A stretch of DNA of 64,000 nt from Druceiella hillmani (GCA_039881145.1 JAYKKI010000038.1:4196501-4260500); one strand, 5' to 3'; shown: positions 12,283 to 22,830, counted from the stretch's first letter. Numbers and translations: made by a program. Notes: generated by a model from the sequence alone, not told the origin.

Positions 12283-12529
12283 AAGACACTTTTTCAAAAT
12301 TAAATGAAACTACGTGATGTAGTGTTCTTTCTACTTTCTTAAGTTCTTTACCAAGACCTATTATTTGTATTACGACATCTTTAGGTGGGCTATTAGCAAA
12401 TATAATACAACGAAACCTAGGTCCTGGTAAAGAACTTAAAGAAAGTAGAAATCACGTAGTTTCATTTAATTGTGAATAATGAATTTCTACAAAATTAACG
12501 CCAAATATATTCAATCAAGACACCTTTTG
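12283..12529. mobile_element. Palindromic repeat family, copy 1, with target duplication
   Basis: The inner inverted repeat runs from AATTAAATGAAACTACGTGA (near 12297) to TCACGTAGTTTCATTTAATT (near 12470). The region beyond it (GAATTTCTACAAAATTAACG to about 12516) matches the outer part of the 47.4-kb copy in inverted orientation. Flanks AAGACACTTTTT (from 12283) and AAGACACCTTTT (from 12517) agree at 11 of 12 bases, consistent with a target-site duplication. The loop is shorter than in copy 2. It contains no coding sequence and is non-autonomous. Confidence 0.7.
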
Positions 12530-14166
12530 TTATTTTTATAGGTTTATGACCGTTTGATAATTGCATAAATGTCTTTAATGTTAATTTTGAAATGCCTAGC
12601 GGAAGGCAAAGTATGCTGGGTCCTTAAGCTTTGAGCATTAATAAAACACATTATTTTCACAATTTAAGTATTATATTAATCACATATGTAGCCTTTGGTA
12701 ATCAATCTTTTAATTGGAATTAACCTTTAAAACAATTTTTATTTTTTTTCATTACAAAAAAAATAGAAAAATAGAAAAAACGGCATTTACGTGGTCTTAC
12801 CCCACTAGTGTGGAATATGGGAAATACTAGCAGGTAAGATGGGGTACCCAAGAACATTCCTCATTAGTCGGGCTTGCACAATTCACACACATACGTTGCT
12901 TCAGCGTCGTCATCGTCAACGCCTGCGCAGCCGCAGTAAGCCCACTTGCCATACATTCCATAAGCTATCCATCCTTCAGCGGACTTTAAGTACCTACCGG
13001 CCATTGCAATAAAAACATGGAGTATTATCATTTTCAATATCTTCGGATGAAGATTCCTTTTATCTTGTCTTTTTATCTTAGTCATTTTGTTTTCTTTCTT
13101 CGTTTTCTTTGCCATTTTCCCCTGTTTTGTATCTTTGTTTTTAACAGTGCTCCCGTTTTCTTTTCATGATCTCTTATAACTCACTTTTATGGAGAGGATG
13201 TTATAATTGCTGTTTTTCCCCGATGCTTGTATCGGGAGTAGTCTCTTTGGACTCACTAACTCTAAATTTGTGGTGTCTTCGAGTGGCGTGGGTGGTTTAA
13301 TAGGTTTAATTATTGAAAGAAAAGACCAAGTTGAGTAGCCAGGTTGAGGATATCATAAACACACATCTATCCTCCTGATTCCATAATCAGTGTAGCCGGT
13401 TGCTCGTTTTCTAGAGGCTGTCTTTCAACATTTGGAGTAACCAATTTATCATTGGTTTGAGGCAGCCTTTCAGTCTCTAGCTCTTTATGGCCAACAGATA
13501 TTCTTTCGACCTGTGGTGCTACCTATAGATAGCTTGGATGAGAAGCTCCTTCTGCATCTGGGGTGCCGGTTGACTGTTGTCAAGAGACAGATTCTCAATC
13601 TGTGGCGTTGCTGGTTGGTCGTCGCAAAGTGATGGTCTTTCAGGATTTGGAGCTGCTGGTTTACGAATATCAGTGGTTCTTAATGAAAAAAAGTCATTCT
13701 TTATAAAGATAGATGGATCGTACGGCCAAATGCCACATTTTTTAATCCTTTGGTAGATTTATGGCTAGGGCTGTACCCTTGCCATCGTAGTTGCTTGGAC
13801 GATGGCTTTGCTAAATAGTTCAGCTAGTTGATGAATAGTAACAACTAGCCCAGAATTGGATCGCAACCAAGAAGAAACTGCTTGATCAAAATTGATAGAT
13901 CTCATAAAGATCACATCATCCACCTGAAGTTGATGTGTCATATGTGGTGGAAAGCATAAAATCGGGTCACCATTTTCCGTCTAATAATAACAAGATAAGT
14001 CTATCTTTGAAGACTCTACCGACTTCAATAAACTTTTTAAACCGCTAATAAAAAAGTTTCATCGTCATCCAATCAGAATCCCTGCAAACTCCCTAGGTAC
14101 CTGCTGGAGCATTTGACATTGGTTCAGTCTTCATTCTCTTCCTGGGGAAGATCATCATCGGGAGCA

Positions 14167-14220
14167 TGTAGTGGCCAGTCAGTTAAAGCATAAATATGCT
14201 TTAACTGACTGGCCACTACA
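14167..14220. repeat. Perfect hairpin, 26-bp arms, 2-bp loop
   Basis: The left arm 14167-14192 starts TGTAGTGGCCAGTCAG and ends AAAGCATA. AA follows, and 14195-14220 is its exact reverse complement. It lies where the catalytic core of the pogo-like pseudogene should be. Confidence 0.95.
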
Positions 14221-14221
14221 T

Positions 14222-14310
14222 AATAATCGAACTAAAAACTTTGTTGTTGAATCATTCGGTGTAAAAAAACGCACTTTTGCTTTCTTTATTAAATAAAAAC
14301 CACAATGATA
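14222..14310. repeat. Inverted repeat arm (partner 15699-15787)
   Basis: Its reverse complement, starting TATCATTGTGGTTTTTATTT and running through ACACCGAATGA, reappears at 15699-15757 essentially without change, and more loosely to 15787 (TTTAGTTCGATTATTA). The two arms enclose the N-terminal half of the pogo-like transposase. The transposase frame runs into this arm and terminates in it, so the arm is foreign to the gene. Confidence 0.85.
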
Positions 14311-14876
14311 CATTGATGGAGAGCAGATCCGTGGTGGAGAGCAGGTCCGTACCGTGGAAATTCACGGTTATCGTAGTACCTCTTTCTACGGAAACAATAG
14401 CATCAACTTGTTTTTTATCAGTTTTGGCAATAACTTTGGATCTTGATTTTGGCACAACAGAAATCCCCGTTTCATCGCAGTTATAAATTCGGTCAGGAGT
14501 CAAACCATGTTCACAATAAATTTTGCCCAAAAAATTAAAACTCTTGTCCACAGATACCTTGTTAAAGCCAGCTGCTCTTACAGCGGAATTATTTACTGAT
14601 TTTCTGATTGACAATTCAGGATGACGTTTCAAAAAACCTGCAAGCCAGTCTTTACCAGCTTCATTATTTTCATCATTAAACGGATTCGGTTTATTATTGT
14701 TTAGAGCTAATTGATAAACCAAAGATTTAAGATCCTTTGCTGTGAGGCTGTACAATCTGCTCTCCATGTCCAAAAAATATCCAACGAGCTCACCTTCTTT
14801 TTCAGTTGTAAAAACTGTTGTTTTTGGACCCATTGGCAATTTCAGCGTCTTAATAGAATCAGGATTTTCACGTAGT

Positions 14877-14926
14877 TTATTTACTATGCGTTGTAGTGTA
14901 GTTATTTACTATGCGTTGTAGTGTAG
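14877..14926. repeat. 25-bp tandem duplication
   Basis: The unit TTATTTACTATGCGTTGTAG plus TGTAG occurs at 14877-14901 and again at 14902-14926. It shifts the pogo transposase frame between the psq domain and the following helix-turn-helix. Confidence 0.9.
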
Positions 14927-15069
14927 TTTTTTTTACCAAAGGTTTTGGTAGCGAAACAATAATCCATTTTGTTTTCCAATACAGCGGTAACCGCATTTTG
15001 CATGGCACATGCTGCCCACTCACCTCTTTTCGTTTTCCGTTTATAGTTTCTCATCATCCTAAAATAAGA

Positions 15070-16484
15070 GTTACTCAGTTGTATACAAACAAATAGGTAC
15101 ATTACATGGTATTTGGTTTACGAATATCAGAGGCAAGATGGGGTATAGTATAAGCAACATTACCCCGTTTTGCCCTAGTAGGTAATTTCAAATGAAAATA
15201 ATAATTGTCAAAAAATATAAGCGGTAATCGGAAAATGATGTTCTCACATGTTAGTGGATTAATTTTTACGTATATGAACACTTGAAACACTATATCAATG
15301 TTACTTGAACAATTTCGATGTAATATTATAATAAAAACTATGAATTTTGTTTTTTTTTGTCTACCGGTGAAGCACGTCTTTTCTTTATAATGAGACTCAG
15401 GCGACTGGTGGCGACTTGGTGCATTATCTCACGAGTTATGACGTCTTGTCCCCACCCACATCTTATCCCGGCCACTCCTAATTATTTTCAGTTTATACAA
15501 TAAAGCTTGATTTATTAAATATAACAGTTATGTGGCTCATGAGTCTTTCCCGAACGTGTACTTTTACTCGGGAGGGGCAAAATACTCACTTGGACTCGCT
15601 CCCATTACTCCTTAAAAACAAAAAAAACTGTTAGAGTTATCTTATTATTTTAAGAGCCCATTTAAAGTGCTATATACGGAGCATAAATCAATCTATAATA
15701 TCATTGTGGTTTTTATTTAATAAAGAAAGCAAAAGTGCGTTTTTTTACACCGAATGACTAAACGACAGTGTTTAGTTCGATTATTATCTGCTCGACTTTG
15801 AAGTCGAATTGTATACTCGAATTGTATATAAAACATTAGTTTAAAGTAGTGACAGTGAATATAATAAGGTGTTAGAATAAAAAAATATTATCAAAAATAT
15901 ATAATGTTACACAATAATTATTTGTTTCCTTGCTTTTATCCTAAATACATAAAAAAAATATTTTATTTAAAAAATATACCCCGTTACATAGACGTATTCA
16001 CGTACAACACACGGCCGTGTCCATGACACAGCAACATTTTTTTTTATTGAAACGAGTGCAGGCTATTTATTTCGCAATTATATAAAACAAAATAAATAAC
16101 AATTAAATTGAATTTGTGGTCCGGAACCGTTCAATGACCTTATTCTTTCCGTTTTATCATATTTGAAATTATTTCTTAATTCTATGCAACGAAATTCTAT
16201 GCAAAACATTCTATGCAAGTTACATTTAAACGTTTTCTGGTATAATTAACTGTACGCTTTTTCCTCCATATGAACATCTTAACAGTTTTTTATTGATTTG
16301 TTTTTTTCTAAACAATCGTAATACTATGAATAAACATTAATTTCGTCAAAGGAAGCCACATAAGTAACAAAGGCTCAATATGCTTAAGAGGCATTTACGA
16401 AAACCACAAACGTTTTTCTTGCATAGTCTACTTGTAGAAGCAGCAATTGTTTTAATCCACTGTGAGTAAGCCAGTACCACAGTA
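15070..16484. other. Pogo 5' flank and gene-free DNA
   Basis: Near 15130-15170 there are GGGGTA/TACCCC-containing tracts (GATGGGGTATAG and TTACCCCGTTTTGCC), with a related GATGGGGTACC near 12838. These may be subterminal parts of the pogo-like element. The 15699-15787 inverted-repeat arm lies here. No other coding sequence was seen. Confidence 0.4.
15699..15787. repeat. Inverted repeat arm (partner 14222-14310)
   Basis: Reverse-complement partner of the arm inside the pogo-like pseudogene. The first 59 bases are essentially identical. Confidence 0.85.
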
Positions 16485-17800
16485 CAGGTTGTCCAGTGGC
16501 AGATTTCAAAGTTTGAACAAACATAGTTTCTGAACGCAATACATAAGAGGGGCGAGGGGGGCGTCGTTAGAAGCGCAAGCGGTGCGGATGTTTTAGTAGC
16601 CATGGAACACTGGAGTGGAGAGCACCGCGCTTTTGCCGTCGAGGCGTACATTTCGAGTGGATTTTCGGTGTCTGTAGCATGCCGTCGATTTAATAATCGT
16701 TACAGTATTCGTCGATTACGTGATGGACCATCGATCGACGTCATTCAGTCATGGGTAGCAAGGTTCAGAGCTACATTATCAACATTAAATAGGCCCAGGT
16801 CAGGACCTACACCATTGGTAGCCACGGATGAAAATGTCGAGCGTGTTATGGTTTCTGTCGTTGAAAATCCCCGTTTATCACTGCGTACACGTTCATCGAT
16901 ATTGGGAATTCCGAAATCAACTTTACAGGTAATAATGCGAAAAAAGGTCAAGTTCCATTCATATAAAATTCAAATTGTTCAAGATTTACACGATTCTGAC
17001 TTTGAATTAAGAAAAACTTACGCGGAGGTGATGTTGTTGAGATTTCGTACTGCTACCCGGATGGGCAACATATTCTTTAGTGACGAAGCTCACTTTCACA
17101 TTGGAAGATATGTGAGTAAGCAGAACTTTCATTACTGGGATGTCCACAACCCAAGACAAATGCATCAAGACCCTTTACATAAGCCTAAAGTAACAGTCTG
17201 GTGTGCCATGTCTGCATCTGCAATCATAGGGCCTTATTTCTTTGAAAATCAACGTGGCCAAACTGTAACTGTGAATTCGGAGAGATATGCCCAGATGTTA
17301 AATTACTTTTTCAGAGTAGAACTACAGAATAGTCCATCCTTCAACCAAAACACATGGTTCCAGCAGGACGGGGCCACAGCTCACACTGCTAATGTGTCCA
17401 TGAATGCAGTGCGGCAGTTATTTCCAGAAAAAAAAACATATCCCGAAACGGTACAGTACCGTGGCCACCTAGGTCACCCGATTTAAGCCCATGTGACTTT
17501 TTCTTATGGGGATACTTAAAATCCGTTGTTTACAAAACAAATCCGAGCACTGTGACACAACTTAAAGAAAATATTCGAGCCGAAGTCAGTAGGATACCCC
17601 AGTCGTAAACGCGTTTTTGAAAACATGCGTGCTAGACTCGAAGAGTGTGTCAGACTCGATGGCCGCCATTTGAAAAAAGTGGTTTTTAAAAAATGAAATC
17701 CGCATTTGTTGTTATAAAGTTAAAATAAGCTACTTTGTATTAGAGGTGTAGTTTTTTTTTACAATTTTTCAAACATTGGAATCTGCCACTGGACACTCTG
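16485..17800 (+). mobile_element. Near-complete mariner-type (IS630-Tc1-mariner) element with TA target duplication
   Basis: Terminal inverted repeats of about 33 bp: CAGGTTGTCCAGTGGCAGAT at the left (16485) and ATCTGCCACTGGACACTCTG at the right (ending 17800), extending inward to GTTTGAA / TTCAAAC. The element is flanked by TA at 16483-16484 and 17801-17802, the canonical duplication of the superfamily. About 1.32 kb in length, it has a single transposase frame inside. It inserted immediately 5' of the signal-peptide exon of a TIL-family gene. Confidence 0.95.
16602..17696 (+). pseudogene. mariner-like transposase with N-terminal DUF4817-type helix-turn-helix
   Basis: The frame starts at ATG 16602 (MEHWSGEHRAFAVEAYI) and shows the N-terminal helix-turn-helix region seen in many insect mariner-like proteins. 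The linker GIPKSTLQVIMRK follows, then the first catalytic Asp in FFSDEAHFH, VTVWCAM, IGPYFFEN, and the second Asp in WFQQDGATAHT. The third Asp (RSPDLSPCDFFLWGYLKS) is in another frame: one base is missing in the A-run near 17428-17437. About 37 residues separate the second and third Asp, a DD37D-like spacing. A second shift near 17600 moves the C-terminus (VFENMRARLEECVRLDGRH) to a stop at 17694-17696. Full length would be about 365 residues. Only two frameshifts are apparent, so decay is recent, or the shifts are sequencing errors in homopolymers. Confidence 0.9.
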
Positions 17801-17802
17801 TA

Positions 17803-17905
17803 TATGAAGCCAAGTTCGGTCGCGTCATTATTGGGTGCGTCCTGCTCGCATGTTATCAGACAGCACGCGCAAATCCTTGGACCACTACACCAGTTACTGT
17901 ACCAG
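17803..17905 (+). pseudogene. TIL-family signal-peptide exon without a start codon
   Basis: The frame reads KFGRVIIGCVLLACYQTARA followed by NPWTTTPVTVP and ends CCA G|GTTTAT (donor at 17906), phase 1. It matches exon 1 of the intact gene at 61494 (MFSRFIIVCILCVCC...AAWTTSTTAVP) in order, phase and donor sequence, so it is a secretory signal plus a Thr-rich linker. There is no in-frame ATG: the equivalent codon is AAG, and an in-frame TAA lies in the flank beyond the mariner insertion. The only nearby ATG (17804-17806) is out of frame by what looks like a small indel. Either the start was lost or it lies in an upstream exon now cut off by the mariner. It joins in frame to the exon at 18953. 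Confidence 0.6.
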
Positions 17906-18952
17906 GTTTATTTAAATATTTCATATATTCGCTTTTACGTTTAATGCTCAACGCGTAGTTGTTTTAAGAAAAGACCTTGTTTTTAGATAACGCTGTTCGT
18001 CCAAGAAACAAATTTATTTGTTGAGAGTTCTTGCAGAATCAAAACAAGGTTAATTAATTTCATTGTGTTAAACGATTTAAAAAAATTTAAGAAATTCAAA
18101 AATCAAACTCTAATGAGATTATAAAAAAAAGTAAATCTAGTAAAAAGAGTTTAGAAAACTTGATTCTATAAGAAGTTTTATATACGCAAAATTTTTTTGT
18201 AACTTCCGCGAAATTACAATATTCGCTGATCGTTAGGTTAGGGTTTTAATAAGATATATATAATTTTAATATTTTGTAAACACATATCATCCATTATTTC
18301 GACCAAGTTATTGTTTTACTTATAGCTTTACACTTAAATAACACGATTAAATAATCAAGAAAAGAAATAGGGAGTATAATGATGCCAAAAAATGGTGCTC
18401 CATTTGAATTCACAAAATACACATTTGTTACCACATATTACCAATAATACAATTACTATATAAACCTTTTATATATTAACAAATAATCAAAATCATTATA
18501 TGTTTCATGATATTCTTTTAGTGTTAGGTATTACATACGAATGACAATTAGTAGAATAATAAAAATTCCTTAATTTCAACATTAGTGGATTTTATTTTTA
18601 CGAAGTATTGAAGGCTCAGCCAGGTTTAAAAATAATTAATGAGGGTGCAAAAAGTGGCTTAGAAAATTTAACTTTATTATAATCCCAGTCAATAGGAGGG
18701 ATTCATTCCAATGGCATTTAATTTATAATTGCCTTTCTTTGATATTTCAAAGGAACAATTTTAATACAAAATTCTTAAGAATTGGAGCAAGCATTGAGTC
18801 AAGATAAAAGGTACTTTTTAATTGATTATTTTAGTGTTTCAATATACTTCCTACCTTTTTGTCACATCAAAGAAGAAGATTATTTTATTTGTAACTTGAA
18901 AGTGACAAGAAGTTTTAAGATATTTTATAAATGGTTTCATTTTTTATTGCAG

Positions 18953-19161
18953 TCTTTGAATGTGGACTGAATCAAGTGTACACAGCATGTATGCCAGCTT
19001 GTGGTGCAGTCAACATCGCCTGTAGAGATTTACAAAACTGTGATGACAAAATAGCAGATGATATATGTACACCAAGTTGTATCTGCAAAGGTTTGTATCC
19101 AAATCAAAATTATGAATGTGTGCCTGAGGAATATAGTTGTAAGTTAAATTTAATTCATTAA
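18953..19161 (+). CDS. TIL-domain exon, ten cysteines
   Basis: Acceptor TTTTTATTGCAG|TC at 18952; phase 1, so G from the signal exon plus TC gives Val. The exon carries one complete trypsin-inhibitor-like cysteine-rich domain: FECGLNQVYTACMPACG, then NIAC, QNC, DIC, PSCIC, and YECVPEEYSC, ten cysteines in the usual spacing. Read through, it ends after Cys-10 with KLNLIH and TAA (19159-19161). A consensus donor T|GTAAGT at 19139 would instead splice, again in phase 1, to the TIL exon at 19665 and replace the last Cys codon. TIL domains typically inhibit serine proteases outside the cell; the reactive loop residue cannot be assigned safely here. This is the best-preserved exon of the locus, with no damage inside the domain. 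Confidence 0.8.
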
Positions 19162-19664
19162 ATGACTTTGAGAAGTTAAAGATTTGAGCAAAGTTCTCAA
19201 ACATTTAGTATTTTTATGACGAAAACAACAAGTTCACATTTTTCTTATTCTATCAAATTGAAACGATTATGAAACCAGTGTGATTTAAATATTAGTCAAT
19301 TGATTGTTGTTACAGTTAAGTAAGCGTTTTTCTTTTTTTAAAGTTCACATTGATTTGTACCATGTTGGTTTGAAGTTGTGACCTATTTGAATTTTGATCA
19401 AATATGGCCCTCTTACTACATTATTGTTTAAGAACTAAATAAAATTGTTTACTAATATTATTGAAATTGAGCATTTAAAAAAATCGAAGGTGCAAGAAGC
19501 TTTTTTCTGCATGTGTACAATCAACAGTTATTATGTTGTTAACTAGAAGCCATTTCAGTAAACCAGTTTCTTTTACTGAAATTTGTACTGTAAAAGAACC
19601 TGTAAAATCATACATACAATAGTTTTCTTTTTAAGCAATTATTTGAAAATTGTTTAAATTACAG

Positions 19665-19864
19665 ATAAGTGCAAGACCCCAAATGAAGTGTTTGCATGTG
19701 GCTCAGCTTGCGACACCGAATGTTCAACTTTAGGGAAGGCTTGTGATGTAGTGAATATAGTATGCAATGAATAATGCTTCTGCCAAGAATGGTTATGCAC
19801 GGAATACCGAGAGGGAGTGTGTACCACACTCTGAATGTCCAGATGGGTACAATTATGTAATGTA
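19665..19864 (+). pseudogene. Second TIL-domain exon, with stop and frameshift
   Basis: Acceptor AAATTACAG at 19664; phase 1. It opens KCKTPNEVFACGSACDTEC and DVVNIVCNE, a typical TIL first half. It is then hit by TAA at 19772-19774, continues CFCQ, and one base later resumes in a new frame as NGYARNTERECVPHSEC followed by PDGYNYVM and a stop near 19862. All ten cysteines can still be found across the two frames, so the damage is recent: one nonsense change plus one single-base insertion. Confidence 0.8.
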
Positions 19865-21831
19865 ATTAATCTTATCATTCAATTACCTCTGTTGACTCAC
19901 TGTAATTTATTAAACCATATATCTGTAGATTTTCAGTGAGTTCCATACTAAGTTTATAATTTTGGGTAGCGTTAGTTACTTGGAGAAGGAGTTTCAAGTG
20001 ATTGGGTTTTTGGTTTCAACATTTTAAGTCTTATTGTGTATAACACATAACATAAAACATGATGAGCAATATTTTTGAGGAATCTTAAAAACACATGTGG
20101 CCGATTTGGAACAAAATTCAACTGTTCTATTTGTATGTATTTATTCTCCTATAAAGTAGTAAATGGTTCTGCCGTGCATAATGTACGATTTAACAGACAG
20201 ATCATAAAATCTAATCAGTAATGCATCTTTTTTTCCCCACTAGATCAATAAAATGACCCTAAGTATTAGTTATATTTGATAAAAGTCCTATTAAGTATGT
20301 ACATAAAGTTTATGCTCTAATGGATTAATATATTTCTCCACTATTGCTTTCATTAAATTGGTTATAAGATTGCTTAAAGGAAAATCTCCATACTGATAAA
20401 AAGCAATGTAATCAAATATCTTTGTGTATAATAACATGACTTAAAACCTGGATAATAGTAACTTTGAGTTTGAGTTCCAGATTGTGTTAATCACTGTAAT
20501 TAGAAATACAAGAGCTTTTTTACCTTCTGCCAGATAGTCACCACTTGAACCAACCTCATCTATTGGAATAATTTATATTAAAATCATGTTCTAAAAAGTG
20601 TGCTAAGCAAACTGCTCTTATCTTCATACGAAATTGGCTTTTATCCATTTCGTCTGTATAGAGAGGTTTTTAGGATATCTAATAGAATGTATTTCAATGA
20701 GATAACAAAATATAAGTTCAGACTTAAAATTGATGTAAAGGCCAAAGTATTAAACATTCAGAATTTAAAATTTTAGCTCTTTCTCGAATTACATTACAAT
20801 AATTCATGAAAACAAATTATTCACCTAGATGTACAAACATGTGAAAACATTTTTTTTCTAACCAGGAATTATTTCATTAGTCATATATATTATTCAAACA
20901 AGGTATACTTTAAGCTTTCACCAATAACAAATTTATATATTTTTTAATCTGTCTTATTGAATTAATGAAAAATATATCAGCCATTTATTTTCAATATATA
21001 AATAGACAATAAATGTAAAATAATTACGTAACTTGCTTTACAATATGAAACTTTTATCTCATGAAAATGACAATCTAAAAATATGTTCATGTTATTGAAA
21101 CTTATGCAAAAATGAAATCAAGTGTCCTGCACTAGTCATACGTAAAGCAGCGTTACCAATAATGTTTCTATTAAAATAAAAAAAAAGGAAATTCAACAAT
21201 CGGTTACATTCTTTCACTGGATTTTTTTGCATATAATTATAGCACAAAAGTACATTTTTAGACCCTAATGAACAATGAACAACAGAGCCCTATCGCTCAC
21301 CGCATTTGACCTGCGACTAAAGTTTACTTCATTGTGCGGAGAACTACGTATGACAAGTGGATAATATCCGTGGCACGTGCCACACCTACTCTCTAATTAT
21401 ATTTTACGCTCTGTGGTGTATAATATGTAAAGAATATTATTTTATTTTGCGGTTTTATTCATGTCAATTTTCGATATTTTGTCAAAGACTTTAGTAAAGT
21501 TAATCTTAATTAAGATAACGAACTAATTTTTACGTCATTGGATAACTTAATATTTGATTTGTATTTATTTGATTATGTGTAATAAGCAATTATTCATACA
21601 ATACAGATTATAAATAGTAAAAAATAAAAATATATATACTGTACAATAAATCTAAGAAATGGTAAGGATTTAATGGAATAAATATTCAATCGATCATTTT
21701 AAATATACGACGTTCGGATTTTCTGATGAAAAGTTTATGTGATGCCATGGCACCGTAAAGTACCATAACCACATTATGAGGTTTCTTCCATGCTTGCATA
21801 GTTAAAATATTAGTGTACTTATTTACTTCAG
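19865..21831. other. Intronic or intergenic DNA between TIL exons
   Basis: No exon, domain or repeat I can support. A GGCACGTGCC palindrome occurs near 21371. Confidence 0.4.
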
Positions 21832-22006
21832 GTGTACCGACTTGTAATAAAAATGAAGATTATTCTTCTTATTACACTTGCCCACCAAAGAACTACTTTT
21901 TAAAATGTGTTTCCTCTGATTGTAGCAATGCACTGGCATGTACATTTAGATGTTATTGTAAGGATGGAATGTTGATAGCCAATAACGGTTAATGTGTCAC
22001 ACGCTT
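21832..22006 (+). pseudogene. Third TIL-like exon, nonsense before Cys-9
   Basis: Acceptor TTATTTACTTCAG at 21831; phase 1 again. Reads VPTCNKNEDYSSYYTCPPK, then FLKCVSSDC, ALACTFRCYCKDGM and LIANNG, after which TAA (21990-21992) stands where the Glu or similar residue before the ninth cysteine is expected; CVTRL follows. It belongs to a different TIL subtype from the first two (NEDY..Y.CPPK), shared with the exon at 22647. A possible donor is GTATGTT near 22007. Confidence 0.7.
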
Positions 22007-22646
22007 GTATGTTCAGCAATAAGTTTCGTAATGAATGGACAATAAGAAATATATCAAATTTTATAAGTATGATTTAACTGATATACGCTAATTAAATTTG
22101 GATAAATGAACATTGCTTGGCAAATTACATAAAAATTAACTTAATTTTTTTACCTTTCGGTAAAATTGAATAATAATAGCGATCAGTGCCTTAATAGACC
22201 AACCTTAGGCCAACTTACACCTGGTATCACTTCTTTTTATTGCGCCTCTATGTCAATGGTGCCCTATGCCGATAATATCACCTGTATCCAAAATTATGAC
22301 CACTCAATCTTGAAAGAACAGTTTTATACTAGGTTTAGCAAGGCTCATTATATGGTTATCAGTGAAAATTTCTACCATTTTACACAAATTATTTTTTTTT
22401 ATTGTCAAATTGTTTATTTTCTTGATTTAATAAAAGTCTGTTCAATTCTATTAAAAAGCCTTTTCGATTTAGTGTTGTGTTTTTATTAGACGTTTTCCAA
22501 AACCTATTTAACTATAAAGATACTACATCTTTAACTATAAAGATACTTTTGTTTGGCTATAGTTCAACGAAACTAACTTGAATATCGCTATAATTGGCTG
22601 ATTTATAAATTCACAGAATTTAGATATTGCATATGCTTTGTTACAA

Positions 22647-22830
22647 GTGCTCCAAAATGTGATGTAAATGAAGATTATCAGTATATCACTATGACTGTCC
22701 ACCAAAAAAATGCTTCATAATAGAGGCACAGTTTTTTTGTCCAGAAAACCAAGCATTTTCAGTTCAAATGTGACTGCAAAGATGGTTTTTTAAGAAATAA
22801 ATGCTCCAGTATGTTTAGCAGAATATTAAG
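22647..22830 (+). pseudogene. Fourth TIL-like exon, heavily decayed
   Basis: Starts GTGCTCCAAAATGTGATG (APKCDVNEDYQ), homologous to the start of the exon at 21832, but the acceptor is mutated (ACAA where AG is needed). The next pieces are spread over several frames: YHYDCPPKKCFIIEA, FFCPENQAFSV and KCDCKDGFLRNKCS. At least two indels are needed to connect them. It is a relic of a tandem exon or gene duplication. Confidence 0.65.

Larger units (their letters stand above)
12864..15057 (-). pseudogene. pogo/Tigger-like (jerky-type) transposase, broken
   Basis: The pieces read in order on the minus strand. A psq-type helix-turn-helix starts near 15057 (RNYKRKTKRGEWAACAMQ). A CENP-B-type DNA-binding half (14839-14320) contains AGKDWLAGFLKRHPELSIRK and the catalytic-domain start YNCDETGISVVPKS. 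The late DDE region (about 13985-13680) shows HQLQVDDVIFM, WLRSNSGLVVTIHQLAELF and KKCGIWPYDPSIF. A lysine-rich tract and a PHD-like C-terminal finger (EGWIAYGMYGKWAYCGCAG...CELCKPD, ending 12864) close it. The order and these motifs are those of insect pogo-superfamily transposases with a terminal zinc finger. It is dead: a 25-bp tandem duplication and a homopolymer shift break the psq domain, the core of the DDE domain (about 13990-14320) is replaced by a repeat and a hairpin, and stops follow. The original protein acted in the nucleus by cut-and-paste at TA sites. Confidence 0.85.

Noticed and set aside
17804..17905. ATG at 17804 as the start of the TIL signal exon
   Set aside because: It reads a different frame, without a hydrophobic core; the signal-peptide frame has no ATG.
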